A stretch of 64,000 nt of DNA. Source: Siphlonurus alternatus. Taxonomy: Eukaryota; Arthropoda; Insecta; Ephemeroptera; Siphlonuridae. Positions 25,620 to 39,800 of the stretch are shown here, piece by piece (the first letter of the stretch is position 1; the number at the start of each line of letters is the position of its first letter). The stretch is taken from the NCBI GenBank assembly GCA_949825025.1, contig OX463781.1:27413192-27477191 (forward strand), in the 5' to 3' direction. Made by a program: the position numbers and the translations under genes. Below the pieces are notes generated by a model. It saw only the letters and a list, made by a program, of their open reading frames with translations, was not told the DNA's origin and searched no databases.

Positions 25620-28600
25620 TACTTTTTCTCTCCTTCGCAGCAACTCCGCATGGCTACAGTTCTGTCTTTTGCACTCACTATAATAAAATTATTTTCAAAA
25701 AAATCTCGCTCAGCAATTTTCTTCTTAACTTCTCTTTCAAATATTAAATCATTTTATTACCTTCCAGCAATAATTTGTAAATAAAATTAGTCTCCACAAA
25801 GCTATTTTAACATTACCTCACCTATATTATATATCGGCAAGTTCTGTGAAATACCTGGGATTTTTCTTGGTACAGAAACAGTATTATTAATGAAACCTCG
25901 CAACAACCAGGTAAAAGTCAGGTAATAAAAATTAATAATCTACAATAACTCAACTGTGTTGTACATTAGGGATTATTATTAGTTACATGAAAATACTGAC
26001 ATATACTACAGTGCTTTTTTTAGTCTTGTGTAAGTAGCAATTCATTTTGTGTCAGTGTATGTGTTAAAAGCTTGTAGAAAATTACTATTAATTTTGTTTA
26101 ATTATATAGAAAAGTAATTGAAAACTAGTACAGTTAAACATTAATTACTTTTTTTCCTGTAGAAATACGTTGCAATAAAAATTTAATGAAAAACCTGCTA
26201 CTATTTTTATATATATATATGCGTTAACTTAATCAATTTTCCAATATTTTATTTATGTATTTTAAAATATAAAAATATAACAACATATTATATATTTTTT
26301 TATTTTCAACTTGATTTTTTTTTTTTAATTTTCTTAATGTACACTCATGTGATATACCTTTACAATTTATTATAGTATTTTTTTTATATAGTAATTCTTC
26401 CAATTACTTAAGCACTTACTATAATATTTCTTGAGAAACTTGGCGGGGAAAAAAAATCAGAGAAATTTAATATTAAAAAGTATTATATTGAACACAGGGG
26501 ACTATTTAGTTTTAACGTAGCATGAAATATTTTTGCTTCATAAGAATTATTAGACGCTCGGTGGAATCTTACATGCCGAGCGTGTGTGTGTGTGGTCGGG
26601 GAAATTAATTTGAGTTTCCTCATTCCGTCGCGAGTTGCTTTAATGGCTAGAATGCGGCTGTTGGGGGATGGGGGGGGGGGCAGTTTCATCTCACGTCAAC
26701 GCCCCCAGAGCCCGACTTAACTAACTCTTTCCAAATTACACTGCCGCTCTTTACTTTCTACCGTCTCTCTCTTTCTTCTCTGCATTTTCGTATAAATTTA
26801 TCTGCAAATTTCACAGCTCTAAGATTTATAATTCATACATTTTAATGTTCTATGCAAATAATAATTATATTTTATTTATTTGTATTATAAGTTAAATATT
26901 TACTTTTCTTTTAACGTAAAAAAATAAAAATCAATATTACAGTATTTTACTTTTGTTATAGAATTTCTTCTTCTTACGTGTCACTAGGAGTGATCGAATT
27001 TTTACATTAAAATTATTAAGTTTAAGGAGATGAATGCATATAATAACAAACGTAATTACATATATATAACATTATATATAAAAAATATTTATACGTATAT
27101 AATATATAAATTCATAATAATACTCTTCATTGCCGTAAATTACATATTTTCGTACATGCCATTGATTAAGTTAATTGAAGAAATTATATATAATCATTCA
27201 AATATCCAGTAGCAAATAACCAACATGATTTCTGTTCCATGGCATGGCATAATTGAAAAGCAATTACAATTTTCCAAGTTTTTATTGAAAGAGTGTTTAT
27301 GACTGAAATAATTTTAATGTACTTAACAGATCACATTTTTACATTACTTATTGTTATTTTATGATCAATTCTAGTAAATAATTAGATATAATCAACCAGA
27401 TATGCAACGTCTCGCAACAGCGTATTACCAACGATTTTTACACATCAAAATCTATTTTAAATATTATTTTACTACAAAGACGTGTGATTGGGTGATTGCG
27501 GATGTATTAAATAAAAAAGGTCTTCTCAGCTCTCGGCAAATCTACAGTCATATTTGTAATTGATTTTCTCAAGTGTAACGCGGAGGTGACATGCAAAGTA
27601 CTGGGGAAACAAACGAGCGCGTTGCACGACATGGCTGGCAGGAAGAAGTAATTTCAACTTCCGGTCTTTAAGTTAATCAAACGGAACAAAATGAAATGAA
27701 CATCGATATGATTGTTTTTTAAATGTATCAAACATTGTGTTTGTCAGGATCTTCAATTTTCAAAATACATCATGTTTTTAGTTAATGGAATTTCAATTCA
27801 ACAACAATCTTAACTTTGTTTAATATTCACGCCCGTAACGTCACGTATATAGAAATTCAACTATCAAAAATTAATGCACTTGCTAAAATATATAAAAGAA
27901 AATCTGTATAATATGTCTGTCATATATGTCATATTATGACTGCATTAACTTATTATGTTTTATTTTTAAAATTATTCAAAAATCACGTGGGTCGATTAAT
28001 ATTAAATATAGTTATTAAATTCTTTATTGGTATACATTCCTCTGTCAATTTTCATTAAAATATAAATTATATGTTATAAAAAACTACCAAAGAGTTTTAA
28101 AAAAAAAGGTATGATGAAAATGATTTAGAAAATGAGTAATAAAAAGTTCGCTCGTTGAAACAGCGGCGGGTATATTTTTTATAATTAAAAGTAAAATTTA
28201 GTATAAAATGGCTACGATCAAATTATGAAGTGAAGCAAATCTTGACAAGTCTGACAACACGTGCCTAGTAATAATAACATGTAATATAGTTAGATTGAAG
28301 ATGACACATTTTATGCTTTAAGAGCAAATCAGGAATTAATTCACATCTTTGTATAATTATATAACATGTGGTTTCAGAATTATCTAATATATTATTATGC
28401 AATGCTAATAAACATAACATCAGCCACTGCTGTCCTAAGCAGTGGAACAGCCACAGACATATTATGAATTACATTACAACTTAGGGTCAAAGGTTGCTGG
28501 ATACGACCTTTCAGTATCACCATTTTAAATTTCATATTTTTAATGGTCTAAATTATTTTTTTCAGATTTTTATGTGATGGGCTTATACCTGTTCCCTCAG

Positions 28601-29051
28601 GGTACCCTGAGGACCCTGATATGCCCTCAGGATACATGCCTCGTATATTTAGATGACCTGTATGTTTAACCAAGTACCCTGAAAATTTATTTGACAAATT
28701 TCGTTTATCATACCCTGAAAGGTCTAATGTCAGTACCCTGAGGAACTCCCATACCTCCAATTAGGGGTCGGCCCAAAATGTACCCATATGGGTACGCTGG
28801 GCTATAATGGGTTAAAATTCGGATAAAATGTCTGCGTTTTGCTACAAAATAAACAAATTGCAACTGGAAACTCGACATAACTAATCTTAAAGTTGAAATT
28901 CTATATTTGAAATATTGGTATATTATTTATTTGAAATCAAACAGCAACAAACTGATTCATTTCACGGCCAACTATGTAACTTTGTACAGTTTTATGTGTA
29001 GTAATTCAATTCAAAAAGGCTTTTATTAAAAAAAAAACATGTTACATCAAA

Positions 29052-29176
29052 ACATCTCGCCGTGAGGTTATAGGCAACTTGCCCAGCATGAAATGTAGCC
29101 TTGGTCACCTTGCCCCCTCTATCATTTGGATGCTAAACAAGTTGTCTATATATAACCTCCTGGTTAGACGTTCTCA
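29052..29176. mobile_element. Possible 125-bp MITE with imperfect inverted ends
   Basis: The left GTGAGGTTATAGGCAACTTG is inverted on the right as CAAGTTGTCTATATATAACC TCC. Flanking ACATCTCGCC and GGTTAGACGT extend the match weakly. A single copy was seen. Confidence 0.45.
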
Positions 29177-30535
29177 TGACAATAAATTTATAATACTACA
29201 AATAAAACAGTAATTTCAATTCCTCAATCTTACAATAATTATTGTTAAAACTTTTCATTACTTCTAAAAACAACCCATTATTATAAGATTTCAATTAGCA
29301 ACAGTTTGAGTTCGTGGGTTTCTGATCATCAACTTTAAGCACAGCCGTATGCTACCATATTGAATTTCTTGGTCGACGCCAGCTGGTATCCCCTCTCTCT
29401 CCCCCCCCACCCCCCCCCCCTTAACGTTGAGGGGGCGGGGCGAAGTAATTAAGCACGGTTGGTACGCGAGGCACGGACAAGCTTACTCCCCCGCGTGGCA
29501 CGTGCAACTTGCCCACCTGACGTGACCTGGTGTACCCTGACATACAGGGGGGAGAAAATAATGAGAGATTTGAAGTCAGTGCTTATAAGAATATTATAGT
29601 CGTACTATCAAGTGAGAATCTCCGGAAGCTGAGGTTTCTTTGATTTAATTATTTTTTGCAAATTTTTAGACTGAAAAGAGAATTTTCTTTCTTTCTTGCT
29701 CTTTAAGAGATACTTAATTCAGTTAATTCACACTCAACCTGAGTACAGGTAACGGAATAAGCATCGTTATATGTTAGCCCTTCTTTCATGAATTGTCAAA
29801 TTTACACGTGACAACTATGGTTGGCTGTTGTAGGATTGTGAATGAATATTGACTGTGAAATAATTGGGTCATCAATTATATTTTCACCTACCACAAAGTA
29901 AGAAAAATGTTTCATTTTAAATATCAATCTGCAAACTTGATTTTTTTTTTTATATAAAAATATGTCCTCTAGAATAAAATTTCAGAAACTATCTTGCTAT
30001 AAGTAAACTACAAGTAAACTATAAGTAACTACATAGTATAATATCAAAACATGCAAACTCATCATTGTAATTTTATACTTAAATTGTAAATTTTTATATT
30101 TAAAATTTACTCTCATAATAATAAAAAATAACAAAATGGCTAGCAGTCATTTAATATTAAAGACATTGAATATTTATGAGACATAAACATTTACATTAAA
30201 AACAAATAACTATTTAAATATACTTTGCTTTTTTGCATGGCTGGATTATTAAAGAGACACTTTGGTTTGTATACAGGAGAGAGATGAAAGCTCGAGCCTC
30301 ACAGTCGGGCATTAATATTAATGTGGGAACGGGCGAAGAGTTCTTAAATTGGGAGCGAAGGACGGGGCTTGAATAAGCAGACAGGCTAATCACAAGCATC
30401 CCTAATAGCTATCGTGGGAAGAATAAAGATTCAGCGATGTATTTACCTTAACCAGGAATCGTTACGAATGGAAGAATAAAATTGTCTGTAGCAAATCTTT
30501 TATTGCTAAAAACAACATTATATTAATTTTGTGTA

Positions 30536-30796
30536 GTGCATATTTGGATAAAGAGCCTCAAGTTATGTATTGTATTTTTGTTATTGAACTATCTACCATC
30601 CTTAAAATCATTCTAAATGCATTGACGTCATAGTGCAACGCCTTTCCTTGTGCTTGCCCATGAATTTTGGTGTTAAATATTTGCATGGCTTCATAATCAA
30701 CCTGATTTTAGGTATTAGATCGTTTTAAAAAATCTTGAAAATAAGCGATACATGACTCAAAATTCTCTATTCAAATATTTAATAAAAATTATCATG
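30536..30796. mobile_element. Palindromic MITE, family A, copy 3
   Basis: The left end GCATATTTGGATAAAGAGCC with CAAGTTATGTATTG and the right end CATGACTCAAAATTCTCTAT with TCAAATATTT are inverted versions of each other. They match the ends of the element at 447-735. The interior has TTGACGTCATAG and GTTAAATATTTGCATGG in the same order as copy 1. Confidence 0.75.
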
Positions 30797-30819
30797 TAGA
30801 ATATAACTTGATGTTTTAA

Positions 30820-30947
30820 TTTCGGCGTGATTTATAATGGAAGTTATCCAGGTTTCTCACAAACCACGTTTAGTGCAAGCCTAAATCAATGGCGCTAACC
30901 GTGGTTAGTGAGACACATGATTATCTTTCTTTGTGAATCTCTCAATA
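30820..30947. mobile_element. Short MITE, GCGTGATTTA family, copy 2
   Basis: The left CGGCGTGATTTATAATGGAA and TTATCCAGGTTTCTCAC are mirrored on the right by GTTAGTGAGACACATGATTA and TTTGTGAATCTC. The inner palindrome AACCACGTTTAG / CTAACCGTGGTT is clear. It lies only 25 bp from a family A MITE. Confidence 0.65.
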
Positions 30948-31966
30948 CTATCTTTATATATAGGAATGTAAATATTTACATATAATCAAAAGTTGTTGTT
31001 TTTCCAACATCATATTAACATGCAGTTGCCAAGAATGCGGGTGCATTACATACAGTAATTTGTGAGCTTCAATTTACGAAACTATCAAAATGAATTTACT
31101 TCCTTAGTCAAGAAATGTTTTTAAAACTCTGAGATTATATTTGAAAAATAATTCAGTTAATGATTTTAAAGCCTTACATAAATGATAAAAAAACAAACCA
31201 ACACCTGTACAGAAACAAAAGTAGTAACTATTGAAATGTTGTATTAAATTATAAATCAACCCTTGAGTTAGTTTATATTTCATCATATAAAGTTCATAAA
31301 GCATTGAGCCATTTTACAACAACCTCAATATTCAGAAATATGAAAACTTGGTAGAAGAAAGTTAAAGTTAAGGCTGCACATGCGATCGAGAAATAACAAA
31401 GGGGGTTTGAGCTGCTACAAAGTTTTTGAAGAAAAGTCTTTTGGTATGGAACAACGTATATGGCTTTTGACATTACTATAGCACTTATCATAAGTTTGGC
31501 TGTTATATCTCTATTATTGGTGTTCCTTTTATTGAAGCCAGCGCGGCGTCAGCAGACCGAAGGGGGGAGGGGGACATTCCGCTAAATGGTTCTCCGCATC
31601 TGTTACCAACCGAACTCTTACCCACGTACACTGGGAGGAGATAAAAACTATTTTTAAACAATACAATTAAACCTCTGTCTTAAACTTCTTAATATATTTG
31701 AAAGTTAATGTGACGTCATATCATAAACTGTGTTTATCTTGGAATAATTTAATTATTTTAACTTGAGATAATTTTCAAACTATGACGATTTAAATTTTTG
31801 CATACTTATAATTCCAAATAATTAAATTATACCATTGTGATTTTCTTAAAATACTCATAAATTATATAGGTAATTTTTAAATCTTCTTATTAAAATTTTA
31901 TAAAATAATTATAATATATAATAAATATAAGACATTATTAATTTAAAGATTTGTACGTATGACATG

Positions 31967-32140
31967 CAGGCGCGGATCCAGGGGGGGGTCTGGGGGGGCT
32001 GCAGCCCCCCCCCCCCACCGAAATTTTGGATTTAACATGGGCAATATAGGCATTTCCCCCACTCCAATTTTTTTTTAACATTGGCCTTATGGAGGCAGCC
32101 CCCCCCCCCCCCCGAATTTTTTTTTCTGGATCCGCGCCTG
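31967..32140. mobile_element. 174-bp hAT-type MITE with perfect 8-bp TSD
   Basis: The ends CAGGCGCGGATCCAG and CTGGATCCGCGCCTG are a perfect 15-bp inverted repeat. The sequence ATGACATG stands immediately on both sides (31959-31966 and 32141-32148). An 8-bp duplication is the hallmark of the hAT superfamily, so this is a non-autonomous hAT element. The interior has poly-G and poly-C runs that mirror each other. Short glycine-rich frames across it are not genes. Confidence 0.9.
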
Positions 32141-32365
32141 ATGACATGGAATGTTCTTCATATAAATGCTAACATTCTATTATTATTTCTCTCAAATTGA
32201 CTTAAATGGAAAATGAAAAATTCCTTATCAATTACGAAAGTAATTTGAGTTACAAAACAAATAATCAGAATTTCTGTGAGAATGTTGCAAAAAGAATTAT
32301 TATAAATATTTTATATGATATCAGAGACACTGCCCTGAGAGCCTGAATTATATAATACACATATG

Positions 32366-32368
<3 letters not shown>

Positions 32369-32419
<51 letters not shown>
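32369..32419. repeat. (AT)n microsatellite
   Basis: About 25 AT units just upstream of a MITE. Confidence 0.95.
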
Positions 32420-32420
<1 letters not shown>

Positions 32421-32452
32421 TCGTATGCAGCGTTACCTCTGTCTGTGCTTAA

Positions 32453-32609
32453 AGCTATGTATACGACTGTCGGAATCTTTTCGGAACGGAACATTCGAAA
32501 TTTCTAATTGGCTCTGACTAAGGATTTCTTAGTAAAATCGGAATCGGAAAATGTAAGGAATTTTCTGATTGGTCGGAGATCTCCGCTTCCGCCAATCGTG
32601 TACATAGCT
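32453..32609. mobile_element. 157-bp MITE with AGCTATGTA ends
   Basis: The left AGCTATGTATACGACTGTCG G and inner TTTCTAATTGGC are inverted on the right as TTCTGATTGGTCGG and CCAATCGTGTACATAGCT. It lies next to an (AT)n tract (32369-32419). One copy was seen. Confidence 0.65.
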
Positions 32610-33663
32610 CTACAAAAGAGGATGTAAGAAGAGCATCTTTACCAAAATCATACAAACAAATTGAAGTTCACAATGTCTCAATGGACGAAGTGACAAACCT
32701 TATAAACAGAGTATGGGTAACGTTCGTGCTGTCAGGAAGTGTAGAATAAATTTATCATTTTCAAATTATTAATTACATAAGTTTGTATTTTACAGGCGGT
32801 GTGAAAATTCAAACGTTCTCTATTATATCTATATTATACACTTTCTTGTAAATTTTATATTTCATGAGAAAACTCAAAGATAAATTGTAAGCTTTTCTTC
32901 AATTTATAAATAGATTCCTAATGCTTTCCCATGAATTTTGGTGTAAGCAAATTTAAGCAGAATCTATGAGTAAATCCAAGCAGTTTGATCCGCTTATCTG
33001 CTGAGACTATGTTTTGCCAATATACAAGCAAACTATTGGACATGTTGGCATCACGGCCAGGCCGGCGGCGGCAAATGGTTCCCAGTAAATAAAGATATAT
33101 TGTGTATTCCCAGCTTCACACTTCAATAACGTTGCACCCTGGATTTAGAACTTTCACATTCATGCGTATTTTATTTCCTTATGTTAGTAAGGATATTTTG
33201 CCTACTGTCAAATAAACTTAGGGTTGCAATTATTAGCTAATAAAAAGTAAATGAAATTTATTTCAGTTTAATAAAATTCCTAACTTCTTGTCTCCAACAC
33301 ATGTTTATTTTTATGCTGGAAAGTTGTAAGAATTTAAGAAAGAGTTTAAGATCAGCTGTCTGTAAATCAGAAACTAAATCAATTTTTTTACAAATCGTAG
33401 AAGCTTTGTTATAAAAACGAAATGCAAATTGAATATTTTGTCATGCATAGACGTATTTAGCTAATATTTTTTTAAGTAATTATAATTAATTGAACTGATT
33501 TATTACGATTGTTACTTTACTACTGGATTTATTGAACAATTATGGAAATTTTAAAGATGAGAGTATAATTTTTAAAGTACTAAAAATTTAAGCATAGACA
33601 AAAGTCGTCGCCTCAGAATATAAAGTTGTCGAAAATGGTACAATTTTGTTGTTGTTACTAAAA

Positions 33664-33802
33664 ACCTTATGTTACATGTACACTCGTTGCCTTGCAAATT
33701 TTCTTTTTAATCACCATGCTCTGTGTTATTTTTTACGGAGCATGTTGATTAACAAGGCCGCAAAAGCAAATTTTCTGAGGCGACGAATGTGTACATAAGG
33801 CT
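33664..33802. mobile_element. 139-bp MITE with CCTTATGTACAC-type ends
   Basis: The left CCTTATGTTACATGTACACT and CGTTGCC, followed by GCAAATTTTCTT, is inverted on the right as AGCAAATTTTCTGAGGCGAC and GAATGTGTACATAAGG. A CGTCGCCTCAGAAT sequence just upstream (33607-33620) may be a fragment of another copy. Confidence 0.65.
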
Positions 33803-36329
33803 TACAGTTGCATCAAAACCTCGCTACCCTTCGTTCACATCCTACGACACGACAACCCGCAGTACTCAATTGCTTGAAGAGTTGCATACTTAACAGGATA
33901 CTTCATTAAATATGGCGGCTTCTCTGCAAACTCTGCAGTTTTATTCGTAATTTAGTGGAACAGTGTATGAACAAGTGGGCGATTAAATTAAAAGCTTTTT
34001 TTTTTTAATTTAAATCTTAATAATATGGAATTGTCTGTAATGCTATTTGCAACTTAAACAAAAAAAAACTTTTATCTTAACTAATAGCATTATAAATGCA
34101 TTATTAATGTAATGAGTATTTAACGTAAAAGGGTTGGGATGTGCATGCCTGATTTCATACTCACAACACAAGGTGGATGCAAACAGTTATTAATGTTTGA
34201 GTCCACAAAATACTAGAAAATATTTAATACACTTTTTTTGTGCATATTTGATGAGAATGGAGAGGTAAAATGAATAATGGCAATGACGCAATAACATAGT
34301 TACATAAAAATATGTTTCAATAATGGCAAGAATTATTAAATTTAATTGTATAACCTCTAAGATCTGGAATAATACACCTGTTGAAATTACACTACTTCAT
34401 AATTACGTCACGAGTGCATGGTAATTTGTATGCCTTCCTCAACTTTATGTTATCGATACGTCAAACGAAAGAGTAGTTGATATAAAAGACATTTATAAGT
34501 GGTACTTTACGTTTAAACGTTTTCCTGTCACTCTCAATATACTTCTATCTGTGTCATTCGAGAGAAATGTAATTTAGTTTAGTGCATCTCGTGAAGCTCA
34601 AGTACAGTCCGTGACAAAAAATAGTAAATATAAATATACTATTAATTTATTTCTAAACAAGCAAAACTTATAACAATAATTAACAGTTATTATCAAAATA
34701 ATTACATTTAATCGTTATTAAAATTTGTATAATCAAATAATATGAAACCTTATTAAATTTAATTATTTTAGTCTCAGTTAAAAGTGTGCAATAATATGAA
34801 TTAAATTTCAAATATTGAAAGAAAAGAAAAGCATGTTACTTGCGATTTCATTTCAAGGTGTATCAGGGACGTCAAAGAAATGTGAAAACGCAATCTCATG
34901 CAGCCATTGTATGTGTACAATTTTCTAATACTACGTTATTTCTTAATACAATTTCATGTTGTAAGCGCGAACAAAATCATGTATACTATACTGTAGTATA
35001 AATGTAAATAAAGATAATGTATTAAAAAAAAAAATAGTTTTTTAACATAAGAAAAGAATACACAATTTTAATATATTTCAACGTTATATTTTTCATTTCT
35101 TTTAAACACCGGGCCATAAAAGGAAGCAATTATAATAATGAAAAATGAAAATAGCAGTAAACTATTTGTTGGAGGGTAAGATTTAATTATGCAGAAAGCC
35201 TTCAAGCAAGCATGCATACATATAGCATAGTGAGGCCGTGCGTGCCACGCGAGGAGCTACTGCAATAAAATCTCCTCCGCCAGCTTCCTTAAGTTATAAC
35301 CGGACGTCATGCGTCTTCTTTCTATGATTAAATTGGCATGAAAAAAACAGCTGTCATGCAGTAGCTACAGGTTTAAAATATTATTTTGTATTAAATGGTG
35401 GAGGCTTTATAGGAGCTGTTTATTTGGTGTTTCCACATTACTATCTAAACCTATGTGTAAAATGAAAACAAATAACAAGGAAATTGCTGTTTTCCATTTA
35501 AAGAAATTTTTAGAGTAAAATGTGTAACAAAACAAGACATCTAAATTAGGAGCGTTTTCAGTTCTAAAATTAATAGCTTTAATATTTCCCAAAGGTGAAT
35601 ATTAAATTTTCTAATATGATGGCTTATAGAGAAAAATTTTCCGGAACACTTCAATGCTCTAGTATCATTATAGAGTAGCATATCAAATACTTTTTATTGG
35701 TCATTGACATATATATCTTGAACCAATGAAATGATTGACACATCAGATGGCATTTCTTCGTAGAGCAGTCACCTTGTCGGCATTAAAGAGAAATTCTTCT
35801 CTGTTTTTAACCAACCGGCTGTTATTTATTACTATTTCAACTATAAGGTTAAGAAACGTGAAAGTAATAATTGCCTCTATTATTCAAGTCTATTTTATTT
35901 CTGGTAATGAGGGTGCTTTGCATGCATAATTGCAATTTATAATCATATTCTAAAAAAAACTTTTTAAAGCAAATTATCTCATGTCACGAAGGTTCTCTTC
36001 CACTTAATATATTTAAGTTTATAAAACAAAAATTATATTCAATATAACTAAAATTCAAAATATTAATTTACATTAAATTTTAATTTTTTACATTCTTGAA
36101 TGGTATCAATAAAATACCATGTTTATCATGGTATAATTATTATACTTAAATATGTATAAAATTTATGATGAAATTTTAAATTAAATTTGTATAGAATTGT
36201 GTAATTAGATAAAATTTAGTACATTAATTTCTACAAATATTAGTGAGAAATTATAATTTTATGTTACAAGAATAATAATTTTCCAGTTATTTTAGCGTCT
36301 AAAAATGAATCCTCTTCCTTTATTCTTGG

Positions 36330-36830
36330 TTTAGCTAAGCAAGCCAGCAGCGACCCTCTTCTTGTTAGATTCCAACTCATTCATCATGCGACCGCACGAA
36401 GGTACCGCCGCCGCCGTTCCCCAAGGATAATAGAATAAGGAGGATAGCTTTAGAACGGCAAATTGAAGAAGTAAGGGTCCTCGACTATTTTCGTCAACCT
36501 TCGGAACACCTCGTCATAACAGCCTATACTGAAAGTCAGTTTAGATCAGCTGGACAATAAAAGACACTCCTAAAACACGACGTGATGACGTCACTGGGGT
36601 ACAATAGCGGCTGACTTCAAAGTAAATCATCCTCTTCACTTTGTTATCGTTGGCCGTCCTCGCCTCGCAAATTTATACTCAACGAATTTGCCAGCAAGAG
36701 AAGGCGTGGAGCTTCAGTAACACAGATAAAATATTTACACTTTTGGAACTGAATCTCTCTCCCTCCTTCTTCTCTTGCGTGTTGTCTCATTAATATGGAT
36801 AACCTAACGACACAAATTGGGTCTTGATTT
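36330..36830. other. GC-richer non-coding island
   Basis: About 500 bp of less AT-rich sequence with a (CCG)n-like stretch (GTACCGCCGCCGCCGTTCC, about 36402) and a CRE palindrome at 36586-36593. No inverted repeats and no long open frame were seen. Its character is compatible with an intronic regulatory element, but nothing proves it. Confidence 0.3.
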
Positions 36831-39800
36831 CACACGAGACCTACAATCAGCTTAAAGAAAAGAGAAGAAAAAAAAGTTAGTTTTTTTTATGTTAAGTAAA
36901 AGGGGAACAAAGAGGAAACACACAAAAAAAGTAAAACGAAGTTGGATGAACTCTTTGCTCTCTTTCTCCCTCGGGCTCTAAACAACTCCTCTGTGAAGCG
37001 CCTTGCAAGTAGGCAACTTTTTCTGCTCTTTTGTTCACCGGGTTGCATACCTCACTTAAATATAAAATATAAAACTTCTGACATTAATTGGTCAAATTAA
37101 TAAGCCCAATAATAGTATACTCATCAAGAGAAGCTATGCCAAGATGGTATGGCATACCAAGAGGGTGGTCTGTATTATATTTCGACATAAATCTACGATT
37201 GCTCAATTACAATGCATCCCTCAACACAATTTAATTACATACATTCCTTAAAATTATATCATATTGTTATAAATTAAATACTATGTAGGTATTATTAGAA
37301 CAATTGTGATGTAATTACTAATTACAATACATTGAAATATTGTCAACGTAACATAAAACTTAATTTTGAAAATATTAAAAAAATAAAATTAACGCTTTTA
37401 ATGACAAGAAAAAAAACTTACCTTTAAGTTTATAACTTTTCTTATTTACAATTATAAAAAAATAAAGTAAAATAATGAAACACTTAAAACAAAAAGTTTT
37501 AATAATTGAAAATTAATTTTTAATTAAACATTATTACAGAGAAGGATGTTTGGTAGTTTTAGCCCAGTGGCTTACATATTGATCGTGTGACAACGTCTGT
37601 CTGCTGGTGGGAGCGTGTCGGCTCACAGCTGTGTGGAATCTGTCCCCCCCCCCAGCCAGTCCGGGACACGACCGCACTGAAGCCGGCTCAGCTGTAAGTG
37701 TTATTGCAGCCAACATGCTGGCTCCTCGGGACAATAAGCACCCACACAAAACTCAGCCAAATGCCACCACACAATTTGGTGGTGGCGGAATGAAATCTCA
37801 GAAAGTCGTACTTAACTTTAATACTTTGTATTTAAAAAAAAAATATTGTAAAGAATAATTTTATATTGTAGATTTATACAATATAGTTTTGTTTTGTTAA
37901 AATATTAATGAAAATGCATTTATTTTTTTGTTATTGAACTGAAATAATTATTTTGGTGTTATTACAAAAAAAAATATAGGCACTTTGATAATCGTGTTTT
38001 ATTCACTTCATATATTTAACATAATAATGCAAAAACAGTGAGAAATAGAGAAGTTAACATAAAAGCTGGTATTTAACGGTGAATCCGAAACGTGATAACA
38101 ATATTTACAAATTTTGACACGTTCTAACCGTAATCTGATTTTTCAACAAGAACTAATTTCATTCCAAAAAGACAAAATTAACTAATTTTAGTGAAAAAAT
38201 CACAGATATTACGTGTAATTTTAGATCACTCGCAAAATTATTTAACACTTTATAAAATATATGCTAACTTAAGTATCATGGATACTAGAGAAGCAAAAAT
38301 ACTGCCACGATGTTTTTTTTTTTTTTTTTTTTTCTTTCTTTCTTTTTACATATATGTTTTTTGTTTTGTAGTTACACAAAAATTGACATGACTTTTTATG
38401 GCAGTAAAATATTCATGACACATCTTTCATTTACTCAAAAAAATCGTAAGTAGCCTTTCATGGAAAAGTGTAAAATCAAACGATAATACCATTGGAGATA
38501 TTAAAATAAGACTTTATTGATTTAGATTGCTTATATCGAGTTCTTCTATGCACTACCAGAGAGAGGTTTAAAATTTACTGAGACCAAATAAGGGGCAATG
38601 TATAGTAGAAAGGTAAAGTTAGTAAAATATTGTGTTTGTGTTTCAATAGACTAACAACTGTAAGCATAGTTCATAATTATTATAATTATTTATTAAATTT
38701 TAAGTTGAATAATATCATAATAAAATATTATATGTGAATAAATTAACACTGAATATTCAATTTTTACATATTTTCTGCTCAATGTTGTAGCAAATGTTTA
38801 TGATGACGGCAAGTTTGGAATATCAAATGACCGCGAGGGGGCGCGCTCTCCAACTTCTCTCACTATTCATCTGAGATTTATAACCAAAGTATCTGAAACG
38901 ATTTGTAGATTGAAACTATTTATGGATGCTTTAGACGCCTATTCGTTTCTAGGGCTCGCTTCTCAATACATATATAAAAAAGGTAATACCATTTCCTTCC
39001 CTCCTTACATCCATTTGATTTAAAAGCAAAAGTTATCCTGTTGAAATCTTCTTCGAGAAAGAAAAAAAAAAAAAAAGGATGAGAAGATTTTTTTTTTTCT
39101 TATATGATATTTTTATGATATTTTTCTTGTGACTTGTTCTGGATACTTTAGCTGGCAGAGCTGTTTCAATACTACCTCTCAAGTAAAGTAACATTAAAGA
39201 GCAAAAAAAAAAAAAAACTTAAAAGACTTTGACAAATTCAATTGGATAAATTTCAATTTGTAGTTATTAAATTTAATCACTTTGGTTCACTTTATTCATG
39301 TGAAGATAGAGTCACCAGATGGTTTTATGCAATAAATATTTTTATAAGAAATTCTACAGATCATAAATGTAAATGTTGAATCATACTTATTTTAATACCA
39401 AACCAGGGCTTTTCTTTAGAAATATGCATTTAAAGATTGTTTCATTAAATTTGAAAAAAAAAAAAAAAAAACAATAACTTTTTAATGTAAAATAAATCCT
39501 ATTGCATTTTTTTTTTTTGTAATCTATTCAAAATTAGCTTATAAATATATAAACGTGTGTAGCACACCCCAAAAGAAAGTTGATTTATAGAAACATAGAG
39601 ATAATAAATCTTGATTGTTCTTTCTAAAAGTGCTAGAAAAATAGTAGCGAAGTATGAGGGAGAGATGGAAAGTTATGGCCTTGTTTACCGTCAGCAAGTT
39701 CTAGCTGGCACGACTTGGACCAAGCTTGATGGTCCTCCGAAATCTCATCCTACTGCTAGACTTGCCAACACGCTTTATTAAACCAAGTACGACGAGAGAA

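Noticed and set aside
31938..32147. Glycine/proline-rich 69-codon minus-strand frame
   Set aside because: It covers exactly the hAT MITE with its poly-G/poly-C runs.
32400..32460. CRISPR array or regularly spaced repeats anywhere in the window
   Set aside because: No direct repeats with regular unique spacers were found. The tandem structures are microsatellites, and the organism is a eukaryote.
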